A stretch of DNA of 64,000 nucleotides. It comes from Flavobacteriales bacterium. Lineage in GTDB: Bacteria > Bacteroidota > Bacteroidia > Flavobacteriales_D > CAJJDF01. The stretch spans positions 124,001 through 188,000 of the forward strand of contig JABAYJ010000001.1 of NCBI GenBank assembly GCA_018609055.1, read 5' to 3'. Positions within the stretch are counted from its first letter, which is position 1; every line of letters begins with the position of its first letter. The notes beneath the pieces are model-generated. The model was given only the letters and a program-made list of their open reading frames with translations. It was not told the origin of the DNA and made no database searches. The translations under genes were made by a program, and so were the position numbers. This document shows, in pieces, positions 35,344 through 43,978 of this stretch.

Positions 35344-36057
35344 ATGGCTTCATTAAATTTTATAGATGGCGAAGTTCTTTTAGTAGATAAGCCTGGAGAT
35401 ATTTCTTCTTTTGGAGCGGTTAACCGATTGAAAAGAGCCTTTATTAGTAAAACTAAAAAGAAACGTTATAAAATAGGCCATGCAGGAACATTGGATCCAT
35501 TAGCAACTGGTTTATTAATTATTTGTTCTGGAAAAAAGACTAAAACCATTTCGGGTTTTCAAGGATTACCAAAAGAATATACTGGAAAAATAGTACTTGG
35601 AGCAACTACTCCATGTTATGATTTAGAAATGGAAATAGATCAAACTTTTGATTATTCAGACATAACAGAACAACAAATTCTAGATTGTGCCGAAACATTT
35701 ATTGGCGAAAACAATCAAATGCCACCTATCTTTTCTGCCAAAAAGGTGAAAGGAAAACGAGCATACGATTTAGCAAGAAAAGGCGAAGAAGTAATATTAA
35801 AGCCGAACTTAATTACGATTCATGAATTTGAAGTTGTTAAAATAGAAATGCCAAAAGTCTCTTTTAGAATAGTTTGCAGTAAAGGAACTTATATCCGTTC
35901 TATAGCTCACGACTTTGGACAAAAACTAAATAATGGAGCTTATTTGGAAAATTTGAGAAGAACAAAAATTGGTGATTATTCTGTTGAAAATGCTTTGTCA
36001 ATAGAAGAAATTCAGGACCAGATTTTTGACTCAGAATTTACTCCAGAAGTAAACTAA
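35344..36057 (+). CDS. truB: tRNA pseudouridine-55 synthase
   Basis: 237 aa. N-terminal VLLVDKPGDISSFGAVNRLK, catalytic region KIGHAGTLDPLATGLLIICS with the nucleophilic Asp in TLDP, the LPKEYTGKIVLGATT strand, AKKVKGKRAYDLARKGEEV and CSKGTYIRSIAHDFG are all TruB landmarks. It isomerises U55 of most tRNAs to pseudouridine. No C-terminal PUA domain, normal for the lineage. Translationally close to uppP (3-base gap). Confidence 0.95.
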   Translation: MASLNFIDGEVLLVDKPGDISSFGAVNRLKRAFISKTKKKRYKIGHAGTLDPLATGLLIICSGKKTKTISGFQGLPKEYTGKIVLGATTPCYDLEMEIDQTFDYSDITEQQILDCAETFIGENNQMPPIFSAKKVKGKRAYDLARKGEEVILKPNLITIHEFEVVKIEMPKVSFRIVCSKGTYIRSIAHDFGQKLNNGAYLENLRRTKIGDYSVENALSIEEIQDQIFDSEFTPEVN

Positions 36058-36156
36058 ATAAATCCTTTGAATAAGTAATAACGAAAGGTATTTCGCTACT
36101 AGTTTTAAAATAAGAATTCACACTTAACTTCGTTAGGAAAAAAGCTAGTAAAAACG

Positions 36157-36164
36157 TATTTTTG
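36157..36164 (+). promoter_or_regulatory. -7 promoter element for queA
   Basis: TATTTTTG, 22 bases before the queA ATG; exact match to TAnnTTTG. The intergenic 36058-36185 also contains a short CGAAA/TTTCG hairpin at about 36082-36095 of unclear role. Confidence 0.45.
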
Positions 36165-36185
36165 TTTTCTTAAAAATAAACTTAC

Positions 36186-37235
36186 ATGAAATTATCAAAA
36201 TTTGGATTCGATTTACCTGATGAGTTACTAGCAGAATATCCTGCTCCTAACCGTGATGAATCAAGGCTTATGGTATTGAACCGAGCTACTCAAACAATTG
36301 AGCACAAGCAATTCAAAGACATTATCGATTATTTCGAAGATGAGGATGTGTTGATGATGAACAACACAAAGGTTTTTCCAGCACGTATGTTTGGAAACAA
36401 AGAAAAAACTGGTGCAGAAATTGAAGTATTCTTGTTAAGAGAGCTTAACAAAGAAAGTTTACTTTGGGATGTGTTAGTTGATCCAGCAAGAAAAATAAGA
36501 ATTGGAAACAAATTATATTTTGGTGAAGACGAAGAGTTAGTTGCCGAAGTAATTGACAATACAACTTCAAGAGGAAGAACATTAAGATTCTTATTTGATG
36601 GTTCTTACGAAGAGTTTCAACAAAAAATTAGAGATTTAGGAAAAACTCCACTTCCTAAATACATAAAAAGAGAAGTAGAAGAGTCTGATGAAGAGCGTTA
36701 CCAAACTATTTATGCTAAGCATGAAGGTTCAGTAGCTGCACCAACTGCAGGACTTCACTTTAGTAAGCAATTACTTAAAAGATTAGAAATTAAAGGAGTT
36801 AACTTTGCAGAAGTAACTTTACACGTAGGTCTTGGAACTTTCCAGCCAGTTGAAGTTGAAGATTTAACGAAACACAAAATGGGTTCTGAAAGAGCTTATA
36901 TCAGTCAAAAAAACTGTGATATAATTAATAAAGGAATCTTAGAAAAAAGAAATGTTTGTGCTGTAGGAACAACTACAGTAAGAACAACTGAATCTTCTGT
37001 TTCTTCGGATAATTTATTAAAGCCTTATGATGGATGGACAAATAAATTTGTTTTCCCTCCTTATGATTTTAGTATCCCAAATAGATTAATTACTAACTTC
37101 CACACACCTTATTCTACTTTATTGATGATGGTTTGTGCATTTGGAGGTTATGATTTCGTAATGGAAGCTTACCAAGAAGCTGTGAAAGAAAAGTATAAGT
37201 TTTTCTCTTATGGTGATGCAATGCTTATCATCTAA
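36186..37235 (+). CDS. queA: S-adenosylmethionine:tRNA ribosyltransferase-isomerase
   Basis: 349 aa, the usual QueA length. Landmarks: [51 protein letters not shown], the [13 protein letters not shown] motif, [20 protein letters not shown] and [15 protein letters not shown]. It transfers the ribosyl part of SAM to preQ1 in tRNA during queuosine synthesis. Ends before a strong hairpin terminator, with its own promoter, so it is probably monocistronic. Confidence 0.97.
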   Translation: MKLSKFGFDLPDELLAEYPAPNRDESRLMVLNRATQTIEHKQFKDIIDYFEDEDVLMMNNTKVFPARMFGNKEKTGAEIEVFLLRELNKESLLWDVLVDPARKIRIGNKLYFGEDEELVAEVIDNTTSRGRTLRFLFDGSYEEFQQKIRDLGKTPLPKYIKREVEESDEERYQTIYAKHEGSVAAPTAGLHFSKQLLKRLEIKGVNFAEVTLHVGLGTFQPVEVEDLTKHKMGSERAYISQKNCDIINKGILEKRNVCAVGTTTVRTTESSVSSDNLLKPYDGWTNKFVFPPYDFSIPNRLITNFHTPYSTLLMMVCAFGGYDFVMEAYQEAVKEKYKFFSYGDAMLII

Positions 37236-37269
37236 TAACTATTTTATTTCAAACGAAATAGATTTTAAC

Positions 37270-37302
37270 AAAAAGGAGAGCTAAAAAGGCTCTCCTTTTT
37301 TT
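37270..37302 (+). terminator. Intrinsic terminator after queA
   Basis: Perfect 12-bp stem: 37270-37281 (AAAAAGGAGAGC) with 37289-37300 (GCTCTCCTTTTT), 7-base loop, followed by further T residues. Reads strongly in the plus direction. Confidence 0.88.
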
Positions 37303-37315
37303 ATTACCTTTAATT

Positions 37316-37984
37316 ATGGAACCAAATCACTTTGTAATAATCGTAGCTGGCGGAATTGGAAAAAGAATGAATTCCCCATTACCAAAGCAGTTTATTAAAA
37401 TCCATAACAAGCCAATTATCTTTCATGCTATTGAACGTTTTTTAGAAGCCGATAGTTCTATTCAATTTATTATTTCTCTCCATCCTGATTATATCGAATA
37501 CTGGGAAGAGTTAATAGATGAGTATCAATTTAACTTTAAGCACAGAACGGTAAAAGGTGGTCAAGAACGATTTTTCTCTGTTAAAAACGCACTGGAATTA
37601 GTTCCTAATAATGCCATTGTTGGAATTCATGATTCTGTTCGACCTTTGGTTTCACCATCTACTATTCAAAGATGTTTTTTGGCAACACAAAAGCACTTTT
37701 CTGCAATTCCTGTTATTGATTCTGTTAATAGTTTGAGGTATATAAACGAACACAGAAACGAAATTGTAGAGCGTAGTTTTATTAAGCAAGTTCAAACACC
37801 ACAATATTTTGATGCAGAGATGATTAAAGAGTCATACTTTAAAGATTACTCGCGTAAATTTACGGATGATGCTTCGGTATTTGAGGCTCACAATCACGAC
37901 ATTCATCCTGTAGAAGGAAACCCAGAAAACATTAAAATCACTTCTCCAATTGATTTGATAGTAGCGAAGGAACTATTGAAATAG
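37316..37984 (+). CDS. ispD: 2-C-methyl-D-erythritol 4-phosphate cytidylyltransferase
   Basis: 222 aa. N-terminal nucleotide-binding site FVIIVAGGIGKRMNSPLPKQ; NAIVGIHDSVRPLVSP matches HDAARP; KQVQTPQYFDAEMIKESY and DDASVFEAHNHDIHPVEGNP then NIKITSPIDL are IspD landmarks. It forms CDP-methylerythritol in the MEP isoprenoid pathway, which ultimately supplies undecaprenyl carriers. The normal fourth Gly of the loop is replaced (GGIGKRMN), a small variation. Follows a terminator, so it starts a new unit with the GNAT gene. Confidence 0.95.
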   Translation: MEPNHFVIIVAGGIGKRMNSPLPKQFIKIHNKPIIFHAIERFLEADSSIQFIISLHPDYIEYWEELIDEYQFNFKHRTVKGGQERFFSVKNALELVPNNAIVGIHDSVRPLVSPSTIQRCFLATQKHFSAIPVIDSVNSLRYINEHRNEIVERSFIKQVQTPQYFDAEMIKESYFKDYSRKFTDDASVFEAHNHDIHPVEGNPENIKITSPIDLIVAKELLK

Positions 37985-38013
37985 ATTTTCAAAATTCTTC
38001 CTATCTTCAACTT

Positions 38014-38490
38014 ATGAAAACAATTCTACGAAAAGCAACAAAACAAGATTTACAAGGGACTCTTGATTTAGTAAATGAATTAGCACTTTACGAAAAAGCT
38101 CCTCAGGAAGTAACTGTTACTTTAGCAGATTACGAAACTGATTTTGACACTAATGTGTTTGATATTCTTATTGCTGAGCAAGAGAGTCAAATTGTAGGAA
38201 TTGCTTTTTATTACATGGCATATTCCACATGGAAAGGAAAAATGCTTTACCTAGAAGACTTTGTTGTAAAAGAAGAGTTGAGAGGACACGGAATTGGAAA
38301 ACTATTGTTTAAAGCTTACTTAGAAGAAGCTAAAAAACTAAATGTAAGCCTTGCAAAATGGCAAGTATTAGATTGGAACGAACCAGCTATTAACTTCTAC
38401 GAAAAATACAATTCTACTATCGAGAAAGAATGGTTTAATGGGAAGATATTAAGCAAGGATTTTGAAGGGATATTAGAGCTATTAAAATAA
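38014..38490 (+). CDS. GNAT family N-acetyltransferase
   Basis: 158 aa. ILRKATKQDLQGTLDLVNEL start, YLEDFVVKEELRGHGIGKLL forms the acetyl-CoA pyrophosphate loop (RGHGIG), and VLDWNEPAINFYEKYNS is the C-terminal GNAT motif. It resembles the diamine/polyamine acetyltransferase subgroup (SAT1-like), by the DWN-PAI-FY motif and the 'YLEDFVV' strand. Substrate not proven. 29 bases after ispD and 7 before the unknown 153-aa gene. Confidence 0.9.
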   Translation: MKTILRKATKQDLQGTLDLVNELALYEKAPQEVTVTLADYETDFDTNVFDILIAEQESQIVGIAFYYMAYSTWKGKMLYLEDFVVKEELRGHGIGKLLFKAYLEEAKKLNVSLAKWQVLDWNEPAINFYEKYNSTIEKEWFNGKILSKDFEGILELLK

Positions 38491-38497
38491 AACAACT

Positions 38498-38959
38498 ATG
38501 TCTTTTTTAAAAAATTTATTTAAAAAACCTATATCAATAAAAGATGAGTTCTTTGGAAACATGGTTTTTATTGAAGTAAAAGAAAAACATGGCAATTCAT
38601 ATTTTGAATGTCGAAGAGATTTTTCTCCTTCTCAACAAGAAATTGAAATTGGAATTGATGGAGACATTAATGGTGTAACACAATATCAAAAAGTTTTTTT
38701 TAAAGAAATTGAATCAAACTATTCAGAAATTTCGCAATCAATTATTCCTTTAATAGAAAATCAATTAAGAAATTGGAAACCCGACTTTGAAATTAAAAAT
38801 TTTCAAAATGAATTTCATCCATGCCATTTAATTTTACCAAATTGCAAACAACAACCCGTTATTTGGCAGATAACATTCACAAGTAAACATGATGAAAACC
38901 ATGTGTTCGAAGCATCAATAACAGATTATACTGCAACAAAGATGTTTATTGACGGATAA
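38498..38959 (+). CDS. Unknown small protein
   Basis: 153 aa, cytoplasmic. Begins MSFLKNLFKKPISIKDEFFG; has YFECRRDFSPSQQEIEIGID, a helix (SQSIIPLIENQLRNWKPDFE) and a beta C-terminus. I recall similar Flavobacterium proteins with the same start and the EIGID and NWKPDF segments but no name. Not an enzyme by visible motif. 7 bases after the GNAT gene; a palindromic repeat follows the stop by 26 bases. Confidence 0.65.
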   Translation: MSFLKNLFKKPISIKDEFFGNMVFIEVKEKHGNSYFECRRDFSPSQQEIEIGIDGDINGVTQYQKVFFKEIESNYSEISQSIIPLIENQLRNWKPDFEIKNFQNEFHPCHLILPNCKQQPVIWQITFTSKHDENHVFEASITDYTATKMFIDG

Positions 38960-38985
38960 ATAGAAAAGAACAATTCTTCGCTAAA

Positions 38986-39004
38986 TCCTGAATCAAGTTC
39001 AGGA
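38986..39004. repeat. REP-like palindrome
   Basis: TCCTGAATCAAGTTCAGGA: 7-bp stem TCCTGAA/TTCAGGA with a 5-base loop, followed by TGACAG. This core (CTGAATCAAGTTCAG with ...ATGACA) is seen as a dispersed intergenic palindrome in many bacteria, including Bacteroidota. It lies between convergent genes (unknown and thiL) and could act as a transcript end. Confidence 0.65.
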
Positions 39005-39030
39005 TGACAGATGGAAAGAAAACTTACTAT

Positions 39031-40107
39031 TTACTCTTCTTCACCTTTTCCATTAAACTCTTCTTCTGATTCTCTTTTCAAAAACGCATCCCAGCCTTGA
39101 GCTGTTAGTGGTTGTGAAGAATTATCTCTTGTTACCAAGTTTACACCAGCATTTTTATCCGTCATGTGCCCAATAATACTCATGTGAGGATTTCCTTTTA
39201 CTTTCTCAAAATCTTCTTGCTTTATCGTGAAAAGTAATTCATAATCTTCACCTCCATTAAGCGCAACAATTGTTGGTGACATACCAAAATCCTGTGCAGT
39301 TAAAACTGTTTGTGGATCAATTGGTAACTTCTCTTCGTAAATACTACAACCAACTTCACTTTGCGTACAAATATGAAAAATCTCTGAAGCCAATCCGTCC
39401 GAAATATCAATCATACTGGTTGGTTTCACTTCCATTTTAGCAAGTAATTCAATAATATCTGCTCTCGCTTCTGGCTTTAAAATTCTTTCTAAAACGTAGT
39501 CGTTTCCTTCTAAGTCTGGCTGAATTTTATCGTTTGCTTTAAAAACTTCTTTCTCTCTTTCTAGCAATTGTAATCCAACATAAGCAGAACCTAAATCACC
39601 AGTTGCAACTAACAAATCATTTTCTTTAGCCCCGTTTCTGTAAACGATATCTTCTTCGTTTGCAACTCCCATTGCAGTAATATTTATAATCAATCCTGAT
39701 AAAGAAGTAGTAGTGTCTCCACCAATTACTTCCACTCCATACATGTTTGCAGCAAGTAAAATTCCTTCGTACAATTCATCAATTGCCTCAACCGGGTAAC
39801 GACTCGAGAAACTAAGTGCAACCGTAATAACTTTAGGCTGAGCATTCATTGCAAAAATATCAGACATATTTACTACAACAGCCTTATATCCAAGATGTTT
39901 AAGTGGAGTGTACGATATATCAAAATGAACTCCTTCGGTTAAAGTATCAGTAGTAATTACTGTTTTTTTATCACCAAAATCTACTACAGCAGCATCATCC
40001 CCTATTCCTTTAATTACAGATTTATCGGTAATTTTAATTTTCTCCATCAATCTATTGATGAATCCAAATTCTCCTAATTCGCTAAGTGCAGTTTTTTTCT
40101 CTTCCAT
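39031..40107 (-). CDS. thiL: Thiamine-monophosphate kinase
   Basis: 358 aa of the AIRS/ThiL family. Motifs: VIKGIGDDAAVVDFGDKK (metal/ATP site), VITTDTLTEGVHFD, GYKAVVVNMSDIFAMNAQPK, VIGGDTTTSL, MIDISDGLASEIFHI and LNGGEDYELLFT. Phosphorylates ThMP to thiamine diphosphate. The acidic C-terminus (ESEEEFNGKGEEE) is a small extension. Monocistronic, start ATG at 40107. Confidence 0.96.
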   Translation of the reverse strand: MEEKKTALSELGEFGFINRLMEKIKITDKSVIKGIGDDAAVVDFGDKKTVITTDTLTEGVHFDISYTPLKHLGYKAVVVNMSDIFAMNAQPKVITVALSFSSRYPVEAIDELYEGILLAANMYGVEVIGGDTTTSLSGLIINITAMGVANEEDIVYRNGAKENDLLVATGDLGSAYVGLQLLEREKEVFKANDKIQPDLEGNDYVLERILKPEARADIIELLAKMEVKPTSMIDISDGLASEIFHICTQSEVGCSIYEEKLPIDPQTVLTAQDFGMSPTIVALNGGEDYELLFTIKQEDFEKVKGNPHMSIIGHMTDKNAGVNLVTRDNSSQPLTAQGWDAFLKRESEEEFNGKGEEE

Positions 40108-40203
40108 ATTGCAAAATTAAGGAATATAATGGGATAAATCACGCCTAAAAATGCCATTCATTTTAAAATAATTCCTATTTTTAATTACATCAAAAAAGGA
40201 AAC

Positions 40204-40473
40204 ATGAAAAAATTACTTTGCATCACATTTCTGACACTATTATTATCACAATGTGGAGAAGAAAAACCATTGATAGAGCAGGCTGTAGAGCAAAGGTGTG
40301 CGTGCCTTGAAATGTATGATAGTGAAAAAGATAATATCATGGAGGTGCTTAATTGCTCTGATGAAGTTTCTAAAAACGAGAAGTTTTCAAACTTAGATCC
40401 ACAAGAAATAATGGAAGGAATGGAAAAAAGCTGTCCTAATGCTGCTCTTCCGACTAATGGAATGATTCAATAA
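40204..40473 (+). CDS. Small Cys-rich lipoprotein
   Basis: 89 aa. Lipobox LLLSQC near residue 17, then a mature part with four further Cys in about 60 residues (RCACLEMYD, LNCSDE, KSCPNA), likely disulfide-bonded and helical. No function known. It is followed by an AT-rich hairpin. Confidence 0.68.
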   Translation: MKKLLCITFLTLLLSQCGEEKPLIEQAVEQRCACLEMYDSEKDNIMEVLNCSDEVSKNEKFSNLDPQEIMEGMEKSCPNAALPTNGMIQ

Positions 40474-40481
40474 AATGTGAT

Positions 40482-40510
40482 TTATATCATTCGTAGATGA
40501 TATAATTTTT
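40482..40510 (+). terminator. AT-rich hairpin after the small lipoprotein gene
   Basis: 9-bp perfect stem 40482-40490 (TTATATCAT) with 40497-40505 (ATGATATAA), 6-base loop, then TTTTT. Low GC so termination would be weak. Confidence 0.5.
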
Positions 40511-40694
40511 GACTATTTTTATACTGAATTAAGAAACGAGTTAAACTCTTTTTTAAAAAGATACTATTTAAATGAAAACAAGCTGGGAAAATATATTTTC
40601 GTTAAAGCTCTCTGTGATTATCAAAAATCCTGAGTAAACGGGCAATTTACGCCCATTTTCATTTAGTTTTCCTATTAATTTATTACATTTAAGT

Positions 40695-41855
40695 ATGCCT
40701 AGATATCACAAACTGGGGAATATCCCTCCAAAGAGACACACTTTTTTCAAGAAGCCTGATGGAAGTTTTTATTACGAAGAACTATTCGGAACAATTGGGT
40801 TTGATGGAATGTCATCATTACTTTACCATACACAAAGACCTACACAGGTTAAAGCAGTGGTGAAATCATACTCAGTAGAGCCAAAAATTGCTGTAGCTAA
40901 AAACATGAAATCTTTAGCTCTTAAAGGGTTTAAAGTTCCACCAATTAATGATTTTCTGGAAAGTAGAAAATGTGTGTTGATGAATAACGATTGCCACATA
41001 GTACTTGCATCACCAAAAAAATCTTTAACCGAGTATTTTTATAAAAATACGGATAGTGATGAAGTCATTTTTATCCATGAAGGAACTGGGAAACTAAGAA
41101 CTATGCTCGGAAACATTGATTTCGAATATGGAGATTACTTGGTTATTCCTAGAGGAATGATTTACCAAATAGACTTTGATACGGAAGACAACAGATTGTT
41201 TATTGTTGAATCTAAACATCCTGTTTATACTCCAAAAAGGTATAGAAACTATTTTGGGCAACACTTAGAATCTTCGCCATTTTGCGAAAGAGATTTACAT
41301 GGTCCTTCAGAATTAGAAACATTTGACGAAAAAGGAGAATTCTTGTTAAAAGTAAAAAAGCAGGACATGATTCATGAATATATTTATGCTGCTCATCCAT
41401 TTAGTGTGGTAGGTTGGGATGGATATAATTTCCCTTACAAGTTTTCTATTCATGATTTTGAACCGATTACAGGAAGAGTACATCAACCACCACCAGTTCA
41501 CCAAACATTTGAAACAAGTGCATTTGTAATTTGTTCATTCGTTCCAAGAATGTACGATTATCATCCAAATGCAGTTCCAGCTCCATACAACCATAGTAAT
41601 ATCGATTCTGATGAAGTATTGTATTATGTGGAAGGAGATTTTATGAGCAGAAAGGATGTTGAAAAAGGACAAATTACCTTACATCCAGCTGGAATTCCTC
41701 ATGGCCCTCACCCAGGAACTATGGAGAAAAGTATTGGAAAGAAAGAAACAAAAGAGTTAGCAGTAATGGTAGATACATTTAAACCCTTAATGATAACGGA
41801 AGAAGCAATAAAATTACAAGACGAAGATTATTTTAAGTCTTGGTTAGATCATTAA
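40695..41855 (+). CDS. hmgA: Homogentisate 1,2-dioxygenase
   Basis: 386 aa, cupin-fold Fe(II) dioxygenase that opens the homogentisate ring in tyrosine/phenylalanine breakdown. Start RYHKLGNIPPKRHTFFKKPD and FVPRMYDYHPNAVPAPYNHS are typical of the bacterial/Bacteroidota form. The iron-site region reads NHSNIDSDEVLYYVEGDFMS and the second His is in AGIPHGPHPG; compared with the human-type HxNxxSE site the Glu lies one residue further on. First gene of a four-gene dioxygenase operon (11-base gap to hppD). Confidence 0.9.
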   Translation: MPRYHKLGNIPPKRHTFFKKPDGSFYYEELFGTIGFDGMSSLLYHTQRPTQVKAVVKSYSVEPKIAVAKNMKSLALKGFKVPPINDFLESRKCVLMNNDCHIVLASPKKSLTEYFYKNTDSDEVIFIHEGTGKLRTMLGNIDFEYGDYLVIPRGMIYQIDFDTEDNRLFIVESKHPVYTPKRYRNYFGQHLESSPFCERDLHGPSELETFDEKGEFLLKVKKQDMIHEYIYAAHPFSVVGWDGYNFPYKFSIHDFEPITGRVHQPPPVHQTFETSAFVICSFVPRMYDYHPNAVPAPYNHSNIDSDEVLYYVEGDFMSRKDVEKGQITLHPAGIPHGPHPGTMEKSIGKKETKELAVMVDTFKPLMITEEAIKLQDEDYFKSWLDH

Positions 41856-41865
41856 AATTAAAGAA

Positions 41866-43023
41866 ATGAGTAAAGTGAAAAACGTAGAATACGGATTAGA
41901 GAAAATATTTGAAGGAGCACAAGATTTTTTGCCTTTATTGGGAACTGATTATGTAGAGTTTATTGTGGGTAATGCTAAACAAGCAGCTCATTTCTATAAA
42001 ACTGCATTTGGGTTTCAATCTTATGCATACAAAGGATTAGAAACTGGTTGCAAAAACTATGCTTCTTATGTTCTTAAACAAGATAAAATAAGAATTGTAC
42101 TAACTACACCTCTTAACTCTAAGTCTTGGATGAATGATCATTTAGCTAAGCACGGAGATGGTGTGAAAATCACAGCTCTTTGGGTTGAGGATGCTAAAAA
42201 ATCTTGGGAAGAAACTACGAAAAGAGGAGCTAAATCTTACATGGAACCAACTGTTGAAAAAGACGAGCATGGTGAAGTAGTAAGGGCTGGAATCTATACA
42301 TATGGAGAAACTGTTCACATGTTTGTAGAGAGAAAAAACTACAATGGAACGTTTTTACCTGGTTACCAAGAATGGAAATCGGATTATAATCCAGAACCAA
42401 CAGGACTTAAATTTATTGACCACATGGTTGGAAATGTAGGTTGGAATGAAATGAATACTTGGGTAAAATGGTATGAAGATGTAATGGGGTTTGTAAACTT
42501 CTTATCGTTTGATGATAAACAAATTACAACTGAATATTCAGCCTTAATGAGTAAAGTGATGAGTAACGGAAACGGGAGAATTAAGTTTCCAATTAACGAG
42601 CCAGCAGAAGGAAAAAAGAAATCTCAAATAGAAGAATACCTTGACTTTTATGAAGGACCAGGAGTTCAACATATTGCAATGGCAACTAACGATATTTTGG
42701 ATACTGTAGCTAAAATGAGAGCAAAAGGAATTGAGTTTTTATCCACTCCTCCAGAGGAATATTACAAAGCTGTACCAGGAAGATTAGAAGCACATAATCA
42801 TGAATTAGGTGAAGATATTGAAAAATTGAAAGCTCTAGGAATTATGATTGATGCAGATGAAGAGGGATATTTATTGCAGATATTCACTAAACCAATTGAA
42901 GACAGACCAACTTTGTTTTTCGAAATCATTCAAAGAATGGGAGCAAAAGGATTTGGTGCAGGAAACTTCAAAGCGCTATTTGAATCTATAGAAAGAGAGC
43001 AAGCTAAAAGAGGAACTTTATAA
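41866..43023 (+). CDS. hppD: 4-Hydroxyphenylpyruvate dioxygenase
   Basis: 385 aa, two vicinal-oxygen-chelate (glyoxalase-like) domains. Iron ligands: His in FIDHMVGNVG, His in GVQHIAMATND and Glu in LFFEIIQRMGAKGFGAGNFK. The last segment also forms the C-terminal lid helix. It converts 4-hydroxyphenylpyruvate to homogentisate, the substrate of the upstream enzyme. Located 10 bases after hmgA and 8 before the tryptophan-dioxygenase-family gene. Confidence 0.95.
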   Translation: MSKVKNVEYGLEKIFEGAQDFLPLLGTDYVEFIVGNAKQAAHFYKTAFGFQSYAYKGLETGCKNYASYVLKQDKIRIVLTTPLNSKSWMNDHLAKHGDGVKITALWVEDAKKSWEETTKRGAKSYMEPTVEKDEHGEVVRAGIYTYGETVHMFVERKNYNGTFLPGYQEWKSDYNPEPTGLKFIDHMVGNVGWNEMNTWVKWYEDVMGFVNFLSFDDKQITTEYSALMSKVMSNGNGRIKFPINEPAEGKKKSQIEEYLDFYEGPGVQHIAMATNDILDTVAKMRAKGIEFLSTPPEEYYKAVPGRLEAHNHELGEDIEKLKALGIMIDADEEGYLLQIFTKPIEDRPTLFFEIIQRMGAKGFGAGNFKALFESIEREQAKRGTL

Positions 43024-43031
43024 TATTAAAG

Positions 43032-43970
43032 ATGAATAGAGAAGAATTATTAGCTGCAATTGACAAGAAATATGAAGCAATGGGGCAAAACCCAGATGTT
43101 CATTTATCGGGATTGTTGCATGCCGAACCAATGACATATTGGGATTTTGCCAATGTAGATGCTTTATTGAGTCTACAAATTCAAAGAACACAGCTCAAAG
43201 ATGAAATGGTATTTATCATGTATCATCAAGTGAACGAGTTGTTGTTTAAAATGATACTTTGGGAGATAAAGCAGATTGGTGATGAAGAAGATATTCAGCC
43301 AGAAAAATTCACCATGCATCTTGGTCGTATTAGTCGCTATTTTGATGTGCTAGCCAATTCATTTACCGTAATGGGAGATGGAATGGAACTAGATCAATAC
43401 ATGAAATTTAGAGATACTTTAACTCCTGCAAGTGGATTCCAAAGTGCTCAATATAGACAAATAGAAATTTCTTCTACCGAGTTAATAAACTTAATAGATT
43501 TAAGATTTAGGGCATCTATTGATAGAGATACACCATACGAACATGCCTTTGAGCATATGTATTGGCAAGCTGCCGGAAAAGACTTTAAAACAGGAAAGAA
43601 AAACGCTTTGTTAGTCAATTTTGAAAAGAAATATAAAGACGAGCTTATCGATTTCATGAAGGAGTACAATACTGTAAATCTTTGGACGAAGTTTAAGCAA
43701 CTTCCTGAATCATTTCAGAAGGATGTTACTTTGGTAAACGCAATGCGTCATTACGATTACACGGTAAATATAAAATGGGTAATGCACCATTACCATGCAG
43801 CTTCAAAATACCTAGGTAAAGCAGCAGCAACTGGAGGAAGCGATTGGCATAAATACATGCATCCTCAATACCAAAAACGTATTTTCTTCCCAGATTTATG
43901 GAAGGACGAAGAGAAAGAAAATTGGGGAATAACCAACCTAGAAAGCATTAATATACTGACAGAAATATAA
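43032..43970 (+). CDS. Tryptophan 2,3-dioxygenase family protein
   Basis: 312 aa. FIMYHQVNELLFKMILWEIK and YMKFRDTLTPASGFQSAQYR are the TDO heme-pocket and substrate motifs (YHQxxELxFK and FRxxL.P.SGFQS). The distal part reads VMHHYHAASKYLGKAAATGG then SDWHKY, where classical TDO has H..M.E.IG...GTGGS, so proximal His and TGGS are kept while flanks differ. Heme enzyme opening the indole ring of tryptophan to N-formylkynurenine. The operon with hmgA/hppD is a known Bacteroidota arrangement; whether substrate is Trp in this form is likely but not proven. Confidence 0.9.
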   Translation: MNREELLAAIDKKYEAMGQNPDVHLSGLLHAEPMTYWDFANVDALLSLQIQRTQLKDEMVFIMYHQVNELLFKMILWEIKQIGDEEDIQPEKFTMHLGRISRYFDVLANSFTVMGDGMELDQYMKFRDTLTPASGFQSAQYRQIEISSTELINLIDLRFRASIDRDTPYEHAFEHMYWQAAGKDFKTGKKNALLVNFEKKYKDELIDFMKEYNTVNLWTKFKQLPESFQKDVTLVNAMRHYDYTVNIKWVMHHYHAASKYLGKAAATGGSDWHKYMHPQYQKRIFFPDLWKDEEKENWGITNLESINILTEI

Positions 43971-43978
43971 TACACGAT

